Below are positions 7,801 through 16,311 of a DNA stretch of 64,000 nucleotides, piece after piece (positions within the stretch are counted from its first letter, which is position 1; each line of letters begins with the position of its first letter). The stretch spans positions 1-64,000 of the forward strand of contig JACRAZ010000107.1 of NCBI GenBank assembly GCA_016213205.1, given 5' to 3'. Both the position numbers and the translations under genes were made by a program. The DNA comes from Burkholderiales bacterium (GTDB lineage Bacteria > Pseudomonadota > Gammaproteobacteria > Burkholderiales > Burkholderiaceae_C). The notes under the pieces were generated by a model, which ran no database searches, had not been told where the DNA came from, and saw only the letters and a list, made by a program, of their open reading frames with translations.

Positions 7801-8748
7801 ATGGCCCCGTTCGAGATCGTGACCCGAGAGGATTTCTCGGAGACGACGTACCTGCTCGAGGTACGCCACCCTCTGATGGCACGCGCCGCGCGCCCGGGTC
7901 AATTCGTGATCGTCATGCTGCATGAGCATGGCGAACGCATACCGTTGACGATTGCCGACTACGACCGCGAGCGCGGCACGATCACGCTGGTGATCCAGGC
8001 CGTCGGCAAGACGACCAAGGAAATGCAGCAGGCCTGCAAGGTGGGCACCACGCTGCACGCGCTGGTGGGCCCGATGGGCATCCCCACGCAGATCGGCAAG
8101 CGGCGCAAGGTGGTGTGCGTGGGCGGTGGCCTGGGCGTGGCGCCGATCTTCCCGCAGGCCAAGGGCCACAAGGAGGCCGGCGCCTACGTGATCGCGGTGC
8201 TGGGCTTCCGCACCAAGGACCTGGTGTTCTGGGAAGACAAGTTCCGCCAGGCCTGCGATGAACTGGTGCTGTGCACCAACGACGGCAGTGCAGGCCTGAA
8301 GGGCCTGATCACCGACGGCGTGCGCTTCGCGCTGGACAAGCACCCCGATGTGGATGAGCTCGTCGCCATCGGCCCGCCGGTGATGATGAAGGCCTGCGCC
8401 GAACTGACGCGGCCGCTGGGCATCCACACGATGGTGAGCGTGAACCCGATCATGGTGGACGGCACCGGCATGTGCGGCGGCTGCCGCATCAAGGTGGGCG
8501 ACAAGGTGCGCTTCGCCTGCGTGGACGGCCCCGATTTCGACGGCCACCAGGTCGACTTCGACGACCTGATGGCGCGCCTGACCCGCTACAAGGACGTGGA
8601 ACGCGCCGCCGAGCAGCGCTGGTCGGACAGCTGCCGCATGACGCGGCAGGTGGGCCCCAGCGCGCTGGACGCGGTGGTGCCCGACGCCCGGCCCCAGCTC
8701 GAATTGCTGGAGCTGCCCGACCCGTTTGAAGACGGACCCGGAGGCTGA
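7801..8748 (+). CDS. NfnA-like ferredoxin-NAD(P)+ reductase subunit (FAD, [2Fe-2S])
   Basis: 315-residue flavoprotein of the NfnA / sulfide dehydrogenase small-subunit family, related to dihydroorotate dehydrogenase PyrK. The FAD-binding beta-barrel carries RPGQFVIVM and RIPLTIADYD, and the nucleotide domain carries GGGLGVAPIFPQAK. The C-terminal [2Fe-2S] site has Asp220, Cys225, Cys228 and Cys240 (MVDGTGMCGGC ... FACVDGP). This matches the Asp-plus-three-Cys ligation known in NfnA-type subunits. GGAGG at 7791-7795 lies 5 nt before ATG 7801, so that start is preferred to the ATG at 7789. It is the first gene of a five-gene block with the NfnB-like subunit, two oxoacid oxidoreductase subunits and a ferredoxin-tailed protein. 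Expected role: NAD(H) exchange with ferredoxin, possibly bifurcating with the next subunit. Confidence 0.88.
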   Translation: MAPFEIVTREDFSETTYLLEVRHPLMARAARPGQFVIVMLHEHGERIPLTIADYDRERGTITLVIQAVGKTTKEMQQACKVGTTLHALVGPMGIPTQIGKRRKVVCVGGGLGVAPIFPQAKGHKEAGAYVIAVLGFRTKDLVFWEDKFRQACDELVLCTNDGSAGLKGLITDGVRFALDKHPDVDELVAIGPPVMMKACAELTRPLGIHTMVSVNPIMVDGTGMCGGCRIKVGDKVRFACVDGPDFDGHQVDFDDLMARLTRYKDVERAAEQRWSDSCRMTRQVGPSALDAVVPDARPQLELLELPDPFEDGPGG

Positions 8749-8838
8749 TCACCCGACAACCCCGATTCGGCCCGGATCGGCGCGGGGGGCCCCTCCAGGT
8801 GGCATCGACCCGCGCAACACAGCGTGAGGTAGACCCAC

Positions 8839-10326
8839 ATGGCCAAGAAGAGGACAGTGCGCACGATCCCCCAGTCGCGCACCCCGATGCCGGAGCAGGC
8901 GCCGCAGGTGCGCGCCCGCAACTTTGCCGAGGTGGCCTGCGGCTACCGCCCGGAGGATGCGCAGCGCGAGGCCGAACGCTGCCTCGAATGCCCCGACGAG
9001 CCCTGCGTGCGCGGCTGCCCGGTGGGGGTGGACATCCCCGCCTTCATCCGCCGCATCGGCGCACGCGACCTGCGCGGCGCCTACGACGTGATCACCAACA
9101 CCAACCTGCTGCCCGCCGTCTGCGGCCGTGTCTGCCCGCAGGAGAACCAGTGCGAAGGTGTCTGCACGGTGGGCGACACGCTGGAGCCGGTGGCCATCGG
9201 GCGGCTCGAGCGCTTTGTCGGCGACACGGCCATCCGCGAAGGCTGGGTCAACGTGCCTTACATCGAACCCACGAAATTCCGCGTCGGCATCGTCGGCTCC
9301 GGGCCCGCGGGCATGGCCTGCGCGGCCGACATGGCCAAGGCCGGCTGCGAGGTGGTGGTCTACGAGGCCTTCCACCAGCCCGGTGGCGTGCTGCGCTACG
9401 GCATCCCCGATTTCCGCCTGCCCAACGAAGTGATCGATGCCGAGATCGACAAGCTGCGCCAGCTCGGCGTGCGCTTCGAGTGCAATACGCTGGTCGGCCG
9501 CCTGTTCACGATCGAGCAGATGATCGACGAGCTGGGCTTCCACGCGGTGTTCGTGGGCGTCGGCGCGGGCTACCCCACGATGCTGGGCATCCCGGGCGAT
9601 TCGCTCAACGGCGTGCTTTCGGCCAACGAACTGCTCACGCGCTGCAACCTGATGCGGGCGCGCGACTACCCGAACTTCGACACCCCGCTGCCTCCGGCCC
9701 GCCGCGTGGCCGTGGTGGGCGCGGGCAACACCGCGATGGACGCGATGCGCGTCTCGCTGCGCCTGGGGGCGCAGCAGGTGGCCTGCATCTACCGCCGCTC
9801 GCGCACCGAGGCACCGGCGCGGCTGGAGGAAGTGCACCATGCCGAGCAGGAAGGCGTGCAGTTCCATTGGCTCAGCAACCCGGTGGCCGTGCTGGACGAC
9901 GGCAACGGCAGCGTGCGCGCGCTGCGCTGCGTGCGCATGGAGCTGGGCGAGCCCGATGCCTCGGGCCGCCGCCGCCCGGTGGCCGTGCCCGGCAGCGAGT
10001 TCGATTTCGAGACCGACCTGGTCGTGTACGCCATCGGCACCAATGCCAACCCGATCATGGGCCAGACCTCGGGCCTGAAGCTCAACGAATGGGGCTACAT
10101 CTGGACCGACGACACGCTGGCCACCTCGCTGGCCGGGGTGTTCGCGGGCGGCGACATCGTCACCGGCGCGGCCACCGTGATCCAGGCCATGGGCGCGGGC
10201 CGCCGCGCCGCGGCCAGCATGAAACGCTACCTGGGCCTGCGCGACAGCGGCGAGGCCCAGTCCGGCACCACGCTGTTCGGCATCGACATCGCCGAGCGCA
10301 GCTTCACCCGCGTGCGCGCCGCCTGA
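8839..10326 (+). CDS. NfnB / GltD-like NADPH-binding iron-sulfur flavoprotein
   Basis: 495-residue protein of the glutamate-synthase small-subunit / NfnB family. The N-terminal domain has two four-cysteine sets for [4Fe-4S] clusters: Cys48, 51, 56, 60 (CLECPDEPCVRGC) and Cys95, 99, 105, 109 (CGRVCPQENQCEGVC). An FAD site follows (GSGPAGMAC, near 154), then an NADPH site (GAGNTAMD, near 294) and the closing FAD motif (GVFAGGDIVTGAATV). The family includes true GltD and the large subunit of NADH-dependent ferredoxin:NADP oxidoreductase. No gltB lies next to it, whereas an NfnA-like gene does, so the Nfn role is preferred. The 90-nt gap upstream leaves room for its own promoter, but the block reads as one operon. 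Confidence 0.87.
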   Translation: MAKKRTVRTIPQSRTPMPEQAPQVRARNFAEVACGYRPEDAQREAERCLECPDEPCVRGCPVGVDIPAFIRRIGARDLRGAYDVITNTNLLPAVCGRVCPQENQCEGVCTVGDTLEPVAIGRLERFVGDTAIREGWVNVPYIEPTKFRVGIVGSGPAGMACAADMAKAGCEVVVYEAFHQPGGVLRYGIPDFRLPNEVIDAEIDKLRQLGVRFECNTLVGRLFTIEQMIDELGFHAVFVGVGAGYPTMLGIPGDSLNGVLSANELLTRCNLMRARDYPNFDTPLPPARRVAVVGAGNTAMDAMRVSLRLGAQQVACIYRRSRTEAPARLEEVHHAEQEGVQFHWLSNPVAVLDDGNGSVRALRCVRMELGEPDASGRRRPVAVPGSEFDFETDLVVYAIGTNANPIMGQTSGLKLNEWGYIWTDDTLATSLAGVFAGGDIVTGAATVIQAMGAGRRAAASMKRYLGLRDSGEAQSGTTLFGIDIAERSFTRVRAA

Positions 10327-10376
10327 CGCCCCCGTTGCGCCGCCACCTGCCTAGCCCCGGCACCCGGAAGGACCCC

Positions 10377-12293
10377 ATGGACACCGTCGCCACCCGCCCC
10401 GCCGCCCTGCTGGCCGAGCCCGAAACCCCCACCACGCCCGCCGCGAAGGCCCCGGTCACGCTGCGCGAGCACATCGTCGAGATCATCAGCGATTCGGGCG
10501 AAGGCGCGCAGCGCTGCGGCCAGTCGCTCGGCGCCATCGCCGCCCGCATGGGCAACGGCATCTGGACCACCGAGATCATCCCGGCCGAGATCCGCCCGCC
10601 GGCACGCAGCGTGGCCGGTGCCAGCGGCAACCGCATCCGCATCGGCGCGCAGCGCATCACCAACGGTGGCAACGAGACCGACCTGGTGGTGGCCTTCAAC
10701 GAGCAGGTGCTGCTGGGCCGGGTGAAGGCCAAGGAGCTCAAGCCCGGCTGCATCATCCTGCTCGAATCGATGTGGCGCGACAGCAGCGATGCGCAGATCG
10801 TCGCCTCCTACACCGAGGCGCACGCCAAGCTGGTGGCCGCGGGCTACCGCGTGCACGAGATCCCGATGGAGCAGGAGTGCAAGCGCCTGGTGAAGGACGC
10901 GCGCCGCGGCAAGAACATGTTCGCGCTGGGCATGCTGTGCCAGATCTACAGCCTGGACCTGCAGGTGGCGCGCGAGCAGATCGCGCTCACCTTCGGCAAG
11001 AAGAACCAGGCCGTGATCGACACCAACGTGATGCTGCTCGAAGCAGGCCATGCCTGGGCGGCGGCGAACCTGGAGTTCGCGTTCCGCATCCCGGCCACCC
11101 GCGCCACCGAGCCGCAGATCGTGCTCAACGGCAACACCGCGCTGGCACTCGGCGTGATGGCCTCGGGCATGGAAATCTGCGCGATGTACCCGATCACCCC
11201 CGCCACCTCGGCCTCGCACTACCTGAGCGAAGCCTTCGAGAAGGTGGGCGGCCTGGTGCACCAGGCCGAGGACGAGATCGCGGCCTGCGCCTTCGCGATC
11301 GGCGCCTCCTACGCCGGCACCTGCGCCGTCACCATCACCTCCGGCCCCGGCTATTCGCTGAAGCAGGAGGCCCTGGGCCTGGCGGTGATGGGCGAGATCC
11401 CGCTGGTGGTGGTGAACGTGCAGCGGGGCGGCCCCAGCACCGGCCAGCCCACCAAGGCCGAGCAGGGCGACCTGCTCACCGCCATCTACGGCAGCCATGG
11501 TGATGCACCCAAGGTGGTGCTGGCGCCCAGCACGATCGAGGACTGCTTCTACTCGATGATCACCGCGCGCCGCATCGCCGAGACCTTCCGCATGGTGGTG
11601 GTGGTGCTCACCGACGGCGGCCTGGCCACCTCGCAGCAGCCCTTCCCGCGGCCGCAGTTCAGCGAGGCCTGGCTGGCACCACCGTTCGACCAGCGCCCGG
11701 TGCCCGAAGGCGCCAAGCCGTATGACTGGGACCCGACCACCGGCCTCTCGCCGCGCCTGATCCCGGGCCAGCCGGGCGGCATGCACACGATCACCGGCCT
11801 CGCGCACGACCGCGACAGCCACGTGGCCTACGACCCGCAGATCAACGAGGAAGGCATCCACGCACGCAGCCTCAAGCTCGCCGCGCTGCAGAAGACGCTG
11901 AAGGCGCCGCCGGTGTTCGGCGCGCCCGAGGGCGACCTGCTCGTCATCGGCTGGGGCAGCACCCAGGGCGCGATCGAGGAAGCGGTGCAGGCGCTGCGCG
12001 ACGAAGGCCGCGCCGTCTCGTCGATGCACCTGAAGTTCCTGCAGCCGCTGCCCGGCGGCATCAAGGAGGCGATGCAGCGCTTCAAGCGCGTGATGACGAT
12101 CGAGGGCAACTGGAGCGACAACCCCGAGGACACGCTGATCGACGAGCACAACCGGCGTTATTCCGCGCTGGCGATGATGCTGCGCTCGCGCTACCTGGTG
12201 GACGTGGACTGCTGGAGCGAAGTGCGCGGCCAGCCCATCAAGCCCGGCGCGCTGCAACGGGTGCTCGCCGCCCGGCTCGACGCCCTGAAGTGA
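10377..12293 (+). CDS. korA: 2-oxoacid:ferredoxin oxidoreductase, fused gamma-alpha subunit
   Basis: 638-residue subunit of a two-subunit 2-oxoacid:acceptor oxidoreductase. Residues to about 200 are the gamma domain (EIISDSGEGAQRCGQSL). The alpha domain begins near 243 with the substrate-side motif MYPITPAT and continues through SGPGYSLKQEALGLA, QRGGPSTGQPTK and a C-terminal transketolase-like part (LLVIGWGSTQGAIEEA). Together with the next gene it oxidatively decarboxylates a 2-oxoacid to acyl-CoA and reduces ferredoxin; 2-oxoglutarate is the likeliest substrate for this fused form, but pyruvate or a branched acid is possible. GGAAGGA at 10366-10372 precedes ATG 10377. It acts in the cytoplasm. 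The symbol is by family resemblance. Confidence 0.85.
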   Translation: MDTVATRPAALLAEPETPTTPAAKAPVTLREHIVEIISDSGEGAQRCGQSLGAIAARMGNGIWTTEIIPAEIRPPARSVAGASGNRIRIGAQRITNGGNETDLVVAFNEQVLLGRVKAKELKPGCIILLESMWRDSSDAQIVASYTEAHAKLVAAGYRVHEIPMEQECKRLVKDARRGKNMFALGMLCQIYSLDLQVAREQIALTFGKKNQAVIDTNVMLLEAGHAWAAANLEFAFRIPATRATEPQIVLNGNTALALGVMASGMEICAMYPITPATSASHYLSEAFEKVGGLVHQAEDEIAACAFAIGASYAGTCAVTITSGPGYSLKQEALGLAVMGEIPLVVVNVQRGGPSTGQPTKAEQGDLLTAIYGSHGDAPKVVLAPSTIEDCFYSMITARRIAETFRMVVVVLTDGGLATSQQPFPRPQFSEAWLAPPFDQRPVPEGAKPYDWDPTTGLSPRLIPGQPGGMHTITGLAHDRDSHVAYDPQINEEGIHARSLKLAALQKTLKAPPVFGAPEGDLLVIGWGSTQGAIEEAVQALRDEGRAVSSMHLKFLQPLPGGIKEAMQRFKRVMTIEGNWSDNPEDTLIDEHNRRYSALAMMLRSRYLVDVDCWSEVRGQPIKPGALQRVLAARLDALK

Positions 12294-12321
12294 AGCCCGA
12301 AGAACCCCGCGAAGGCCCGCC

Positions 12322-13317
12322 ATGAACATGATGACCGCCACCGAATGCCTGCTGCAGATGTGCGACGAGCACTTCGAGCTCGAGGACTACCAGAGCGGCG
12401 TGCCGCGCTGGTGCACCGGCTGCGGCGACAACGCCATCCTCGCCGCCGTGCAGCGCCTGTGCCGCGACGAGGGGCTGCGCCCCGAGAAGACGGTGTTCGT
12501 CTCCGGCATCGGCTGCTCCAGCCGCTTCCCGCACTACATGAACACCTACGGCTTCCACGGCATCCACGGCCGCGCGCTGCCGCTGGCCGAGGGCGTGAAG
12601 ATGTCGCGCCCCGAGCTGGACGTGTTCGTGAACACCGGCGACGGCGACTGCTGCAGCATCGGCGCGGCGCACTGGATCCATGCGCTGCGCTACAACATGA
12701 ACCTCACGGTGTTCCTGCACGACAACCAGATCTACGGCCTGACGAAGAAGCAGGCCTCGCCCACCTCGCCGATCGGCACCAAGAGCAACACCAGCCCCAA
12801 GGGCAGCGTGCTGCAGGCGCTGAACCCGCTCACCGTGACCCTGGGCGTGCAGAACGTGTCCTTCGTGGCCCAGGCGGTGGACTGGATTCCCGAGGTGCTG
12901 TACGACATCGTGAAGGCCGCGTACCACCACACCGGCCTGTCCTTCGTGCGCATCGTGCAGCGCTGCCCCGAGTGGATGCCCGAGCTGCACGACCCCTGGC
13001 TGCACGACCCCAACCGCATCCAGCTGCTGCACCACGAGCGTGGCCTGAAGCTCAGTGCCGGGCTGGGCCGCGTCTACCGCAACCAGCGTGAACATGATCC
13101 GCTGGACATGGACGCGGCGCGCCAGATCGCCAGCGGGCTGGACCCGATCCCGGTGGGCATCCTGTACCACGACCCCAGCGTGCCGCGGTATGAAGAGATC
13201 AAGCGCAGCGGCGTGCTGCGCACACCGGCCCTGGTGCGCGCCGGCCTCGAGGCCGAGCTCGACAAGTTCACCGTGTGGCCCGAAGCGGCCACTACCCCTG
13301 CCCCCCAAGGTGCCTAA
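12322..13317 (+). CDS. korB: 2-oxoacid:ferredoxin oxidoreductase, beta (TPP) subunit
   Basis: 331-residue thiamin-pyrophosphate subunit. The N-terminal WCTGCG (Cys31, Cys34) and GIGCSS cysteines fit the single [4Fe-4S] cluster of KorB-type subunits. The TPP/Mg motif is NTGDGD with the downstream NQIYGLTKKQASPTS. The C-terminal half carries a conserved RCPEW segment. It lies 28 nt after the alpha subunit and is clearly its partner. A REP-like element fills the 111 nt between it and the next gene, which could modulate transcript stability or downstream translation. Confidence 0.88.
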   Translation: MNMMTATECLLQMCDEHFELEDYQSGVPRWCTGCGDNAILAAVQRLCRDEGLRPEKTVFVSGIGCSSRFPHYMNTYGFHGIHGRALPLAEGVKMSRPELDVFVNTGDGDCCSIGAAHWIHALRYNMNLTVFLHDNQIYGLTKKQASPTSPIGTKSNTSPKGSVLQALNPLTVTLGVQNVSFVAQAVDWIPEVLYDIVKAAYHHTGLSFVRIVQRCPEWMPELHDPWLHDPNRIQLLHHERGLKLSAGLGRVYRNQREHDPLDMDAARQIASGLDPIPVGILYHDPSVPRYEEIKRSGVLRTPALVRAGLEAELDKFTVWPEAATTPAPQGA

Positions 13318-13325
13318 CATGAAGA

Positions 13326-13427
13326 CCCCCAAGCTCACTGCGTTCGCTGCCCCTGGCGCAGGATTGCCCTGCGCTTCGCTTGTGCAAAGGGGCGCCCAGT
13401 ACCTTCGGAACGGCCGGGCGGTACTGT
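13326..13427 (+). repeat. Palindromic repeat element, copy 2
   Basis: Shares a 21-nt identical core with copy 1 (13333-13353 versus 1688-1708). The final hairpin is CAGTACC (13397-13403) with GGTACTG (13420-13426), different in sequence from copy 1 (GTCAGTG/CACTGAC) but equally paired. An extra stem GCGCAGG/CCTGCGC sits in the middle. It ends two bases before the ATG of the ferredoxin-tailed gene. Confidence 0.75.
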
Positions 13428-13428
13428 C

Positions 13429-15636
13429 ATGAGCACACCCGCCGACCTCCAGGCCCGCCTCACCTTCTTCCTGACCGGCCGCGCCAGCGCCGAACTCGGC
13501 CCGGCCATCGGCCTGCGCCCGGCGCTGATGGCGGGCTACCGCGACCTCGCCGCGCTGCGGCACGACTACCCGGTGCTGCTGCAGCAGCCCGCACCGGCCG
13601 ATGGCGCCCCCGCGCTGCGCCCCTTGCGCGAACTGGTCGATGCGGCACTGGCCACGCTGGCCCGTGGCGCGGATGCCGAGCGCACGCGGCGCCAGGTGCT
13701 GCGCATCGAGCAGGCCGTGCGGGTGCTGCTGGCCGAGGGGCGCGAGGGCCACCTCGGCGCACTGTGGACCGAGGCCGCGCAGATCCTCGCCACCGAACGC
13801 GATGCCAGCTTCGCCGACACCGCCCGCCGCGCCCGCGCCGCGATGGCGGTGGACGGCCCGCTGCTGGGTTGCGACGCGGCCACGGCCGTCAAGCTCACGC
13901 GCCATGTCTGGCTGCAGGTGCAGCGGCGCAAGGCCCAGGCCTTCGAGGCGCGCGTGACGCGGCTGATCCAGCGCCTGTCGGACATCCTGCGCGCCGATTT
14001 CGAGCACTCGGCCGCCGGCCGCAGCGCCACGCAGCTGAAAGCTTCCGTGGGTGGCGGTGATGCCGAGGCCTTCGATTTCGATGCGATGTCGCGGCTGCTG
14101 ACCCGCGCAGTGCCGCGCGAGACCATGCCCGAGGCACGGCGCGAACGCGTGCGCCGGCTGCTGGCGGTGCTGGACGCGCAGCCCTTCTTCGCACTGCCCG
14201 ATGCCGAGGCCGCGCACAAGGCCGGCAGCGAGGTCTTCCACTACGAGTTCGACAGCTGCGAGGCCGCGTTGCTGGCCTGGCGCGAACGCCAGCCACGGCT
14301 GGTGGAGCTGGCACGCGCGATCGCGATCGCCGAACTGGAGATCGACGGCACCTATCAGCCCGCGCGCCACGACGCGCTGTTCGAGTCCTTCGGCGCCAAT
14401 GGCCTGGAGCCGCAGGAACTGGCCCGCTTCCCCGACTACCTGGTGTGCCTGAACGGCGGCGCGCTGAGCGCGGCCGAGCAGGCACGGCTGATGGAGATCT
14501 TCGCCAGCGAGCTGCCGATCAAGCTGCTCTACCGCATCGACGACCTGCTCGAGGCCCCGCACGGCGGTGAAGGCGCCTTCGGCCCTGGCGTGCGCGGCCG
14601 GCAGATCGCGCACATGGCCATGGGCCTGAACCAGGTGTACGTGCTGCAGGCCCCGGCCTCGCACCTGGTGCACTGCCGCCAGCGCCTGCACGATGGCATG
14701 GCCTTCAACGGCCCGGCGCTCATCAGCGTGTTCAGCGGCCTGCACGGCGGCGCACCGGGCCAGGCGCCCTACCTCACCGCCGCGGCGGCGATGGAATCGC
14801 GTGCCTTCCCGGCCTTCGTCTACGACCCGGCCGCGGGCCCGGACTGGGCCGCGCGCTTCAGCCTCGAAGGCAACCCGCAGCCCGAGCTCGATTGGCCGAT
14901 CCACCACTTCGAGTACGAGGACACGCAGCACCAGCGCGTGTCGGCCGAGCTGGCTTTCAGCATCGTGGACTACCTGGCCGCGGACCCTCGATTTGCGCAG
15001 CACTTCGCCTGCCTTCCGGCCGCGGCCGACGAGCAGGGCCTCACCGCGCTGGATGCCGCGCTCGCCCGCCCGCCCACCGGCCTGCCCGAGCAGGTGCCCT
15101 GCCTGCGCATGGTGGATGCCGAGGACCGGCTGCACCGCGTGATCGTCGATGCGCGCCTGCTGCGCGAGGCGCGGCGCTGGCGCGAAATGTGGCACAGCCT
15201 GCAGGAACTGGGTGGCGTGCATAACTCGCATGCGCAGCGGCTGCTGGCGCGCGAACGGGCGGCCTGGGAAGCACGCCATGCCCGCGAGGCCGAGGCGATC
15301 GTGGTGGTGCCGGTGGCCACAGCAGCGGTGGCCACGCCGTCGTCCGAGGCGGCCGCACCGGCCGAGCCCGACCTGCCCGAGCGCTCGCCCGACGAGGCCT
15401 ACATCGAGACCGCGCGCTGCTCCACCTGCAACGAGTGCACGCAGATCAATCCGAAGATGTTCGCCTACAACGCCGACAAGCAGGCCTACATCGCCGACCT
15501 GAACGCGGGCACCTACGCCCAGCTGGTGGAGGCGGCCGAGAGCTGCCAGGTCTCGGTGATCCATCCGGGCAAGCCACGCAACCCGAACGAGCCCGGGCTC
15601 GAGGCGCTGATCGAACGCGCGCAGCCCTTCCTGTGA
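13429..15636 (+). CDS. Large protein with PFOR-like segment and C-terminal [4Fe-4S] ferredoxin domain
   Basis: 735-residue protein I cannot assign to a described family. Residues 1-380 are helical and unfamiliar. Residues about 392-490 (QIAHMAMGLNQVYVLQAP, FNGPALISVFSGLHGG, RAFPAFVYDP) read like the part of pyruvate:ferredoxin oxidoreductase that follows the TPP site (AMxYGxVYVAQ, GPSLIIAYxPCxxHG). There is no GDGW-type TPP motif, so independent catalysis is unlikely. The C-terminus is a small ferredoxin: Cys664, 667, 670 (CSTCNEC) and Cys706, one [4Fe-4S] cluster. It is the last gene of the NfnAB/KorAB block. Inference: electron acceptor or docking subunit linking the oxidoreductase to Nfn. 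The start ATG directly follows repeat copy 2 and lacks a normal ribosome site. Confidence 0.7.
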   Translation: MSTPADLQARLTFFLTGRASAELGPAIGLRPALMAGYRDLAALRHDYPVLLQQPAPADGAPALRPLRELVDAALATLARGADAERTRRQVLRIEQAVRVLLAEGREGHLGALWTEAAQILATERDASFADTARRARAAMAVDGPLLGCDAATAVKLTRHVWLQVQRRKAQAFEARVTRLIQRLSDILRADFEHSAAGRSATQLKASVGGGDAEAFDFDAMSRLLTRAVPRETMPEARRERVRRLLAVLDAQPFFALPDAEAAHKAGSEVFHYEFDSCEAALLAWRERQPRLVELARAIAIAELEIDGTYQPARHDALFESFGANGLEPQELARFPDYLVCLNGGALSAAEQARLMEIFASELPIKLLYRIDDLLEAPHGGEGAFGPGVRGRQIAHMAMGLNQVYVLQAPASHLVHCRQRLHDGMAFNGPALISVFSGLHGGAPGQAPYLTAAAAMESRAFPAFVYDPAAGPDWAARFSLEGNPQPELDWPIHHFEYEDTQHQRVSAELAFSIVDYLAADPRFAQHFACLPAAADEQGLTALDAALARPPTGLPEQVPCLRMVDAEDRLHRVIVDARLLREARRWREMWHSLQELGGVHNSHAQRLLARERAAWEARHAREAEAIVVVPVATAAVATPSSEAAAPAEPDLPERSPDEAYIETARCSTCNECTQINPKMFAYNADKQAYIADLNAGTYAQLVEAAESCQVSVIHPGKPRNPNEPGLEALIERAQPFL

Positions 15637-15666
15637 ACCCGGGCGCCAGCCCCGGCCGCGCGGCGC

Positions 15667-16197
15667 TCAGCGCAGCGCGGCCAGCGTGCGCGCGAAGGCG
15701 TCCACGCGCTGCCAGTCGGTGAATTCCACCACCGCCCGCGGGTCGGTGGGGCCGTGGGTCAGCCACATGATCAGGCGGATCATCCAGCGGTCGGCCGGGC
15801 GGTAGCGCGGGTAGTCCAGCTTGCCGGCGAACACGTCCACCTGCTTCGGCCGCCAGGCCACCTGGCGCAGGAACTTGCGCACGTAGGGGTTGGTGTCGGC
15901 GCGGTCCTTGTCCGGCTTGCGCGCCACGATGTTCACCGAGAAGAAGGCGCTGTGCATCGCGTTCAGCGCCGCGGCATGCTTGTTGGCGAAGGCCAGCACC
16001 GCCGGCCGGTGATGGCCGTAGCGGATGCTGGCGCCGACCACCACGCTGTCGTAGGCGGCCGGGTCCACCGCGATCAATGCGTCCAGGTCGAGCTGCTCGA
16101 CCTGGTGGCCGGCGAGCTGCAGGACTTCGCCGATGCGCCCGCAGATGCGGCGCGTCTGGCCGTCCACCGTGGAGCACAGCATCAGCACGCGGGACAT
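15667..16197 (-). CDS. hemG: Protoporphyrinogen IX dehydrogenase, quinone-dependent
   Basis: 176-residue flavodoxin-fold enzyme of the HemG family, which oxidises protoporphyrinogen IX to protoporphyrin IX and passes electrons to the quinone pool, so it works without oxygen. Family features are the FMN-binding N-terminus (VLMLCSTVDGQT), GASIRYGHH, the long insert around NPYVRKFLRQ typical of HemG but absent from flavodoxins, and the C-terminal FTDWQRVDAFA. The ATG at 16195-16197 is used because the longer open frame lacks similarity. It is convergent with the ferredoxin-tailed gene (30-nt gap). Its position beside a ferredoxin cluster and a cytochrome c gene may reflect low-oxygen metabolism. 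Confidence 0.85.
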   Translation of the reverse strand: MSRVLMLCSTVDGQTRRICGRIGEVLQLAGHQVEQLDLDALIAVDPAAYDSVVVGASIRYGHHRPAVLAFANKHAAALNAMHSAFFSVNIVARKPDKDRADTNPYVRKFLRQVAWRPKQVDVFAGKLDYPRYRPADRWMIRLIMWLTHGPTDPRAVVEFTDWQRVDAFARTLAALR

Positions 16198-16240
16198 GGC
16201 CTCATCCTGCCTCGACTTTGGCGCAACGCCGGCCAGCGCA

Positions 16241-16305
16241 CGGCCGCTCCGAAGCGGCCGGCGCACCCCCGCGGGGGGTGGCTGCGGTATGCCGCAGCCA
16301 GGGGT
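16241..16305 (-). repeat. Palindromic repeat element, copy 3
   Basis: Read on the minus strand: GCTGCGG/CCGCAGC stem (16292-16298 with 16281-16287), then a C-run/G-run stem (16266-16278), then CGGCCGCT/AGCGGCCG (16241-16248 with 16253-16260). The order of stems matches copies 4 and 5. It lies between the hemG start and the stop of the cytochrome gene. Confidence 0.65.
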
Positions 16306-16311
16306 CCACTG

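Noticed and set aside
8839..10326. Glutamate synthase small subunit (gltD)
   Set aside because: No gltB is adjacent, and an NfnA-like gene and ferredoxin oxidoreductase genes flank it, so NfnB-like is the better reading, although sequence alone cannot exclude GltD.
12238..15564. Very long open frame antisense to korB and the ferredoxin-tailed gene
   Set aside because: Shadow of GC-biased codons; it crosses two real genes and a repeat and shows no recognisable motif.
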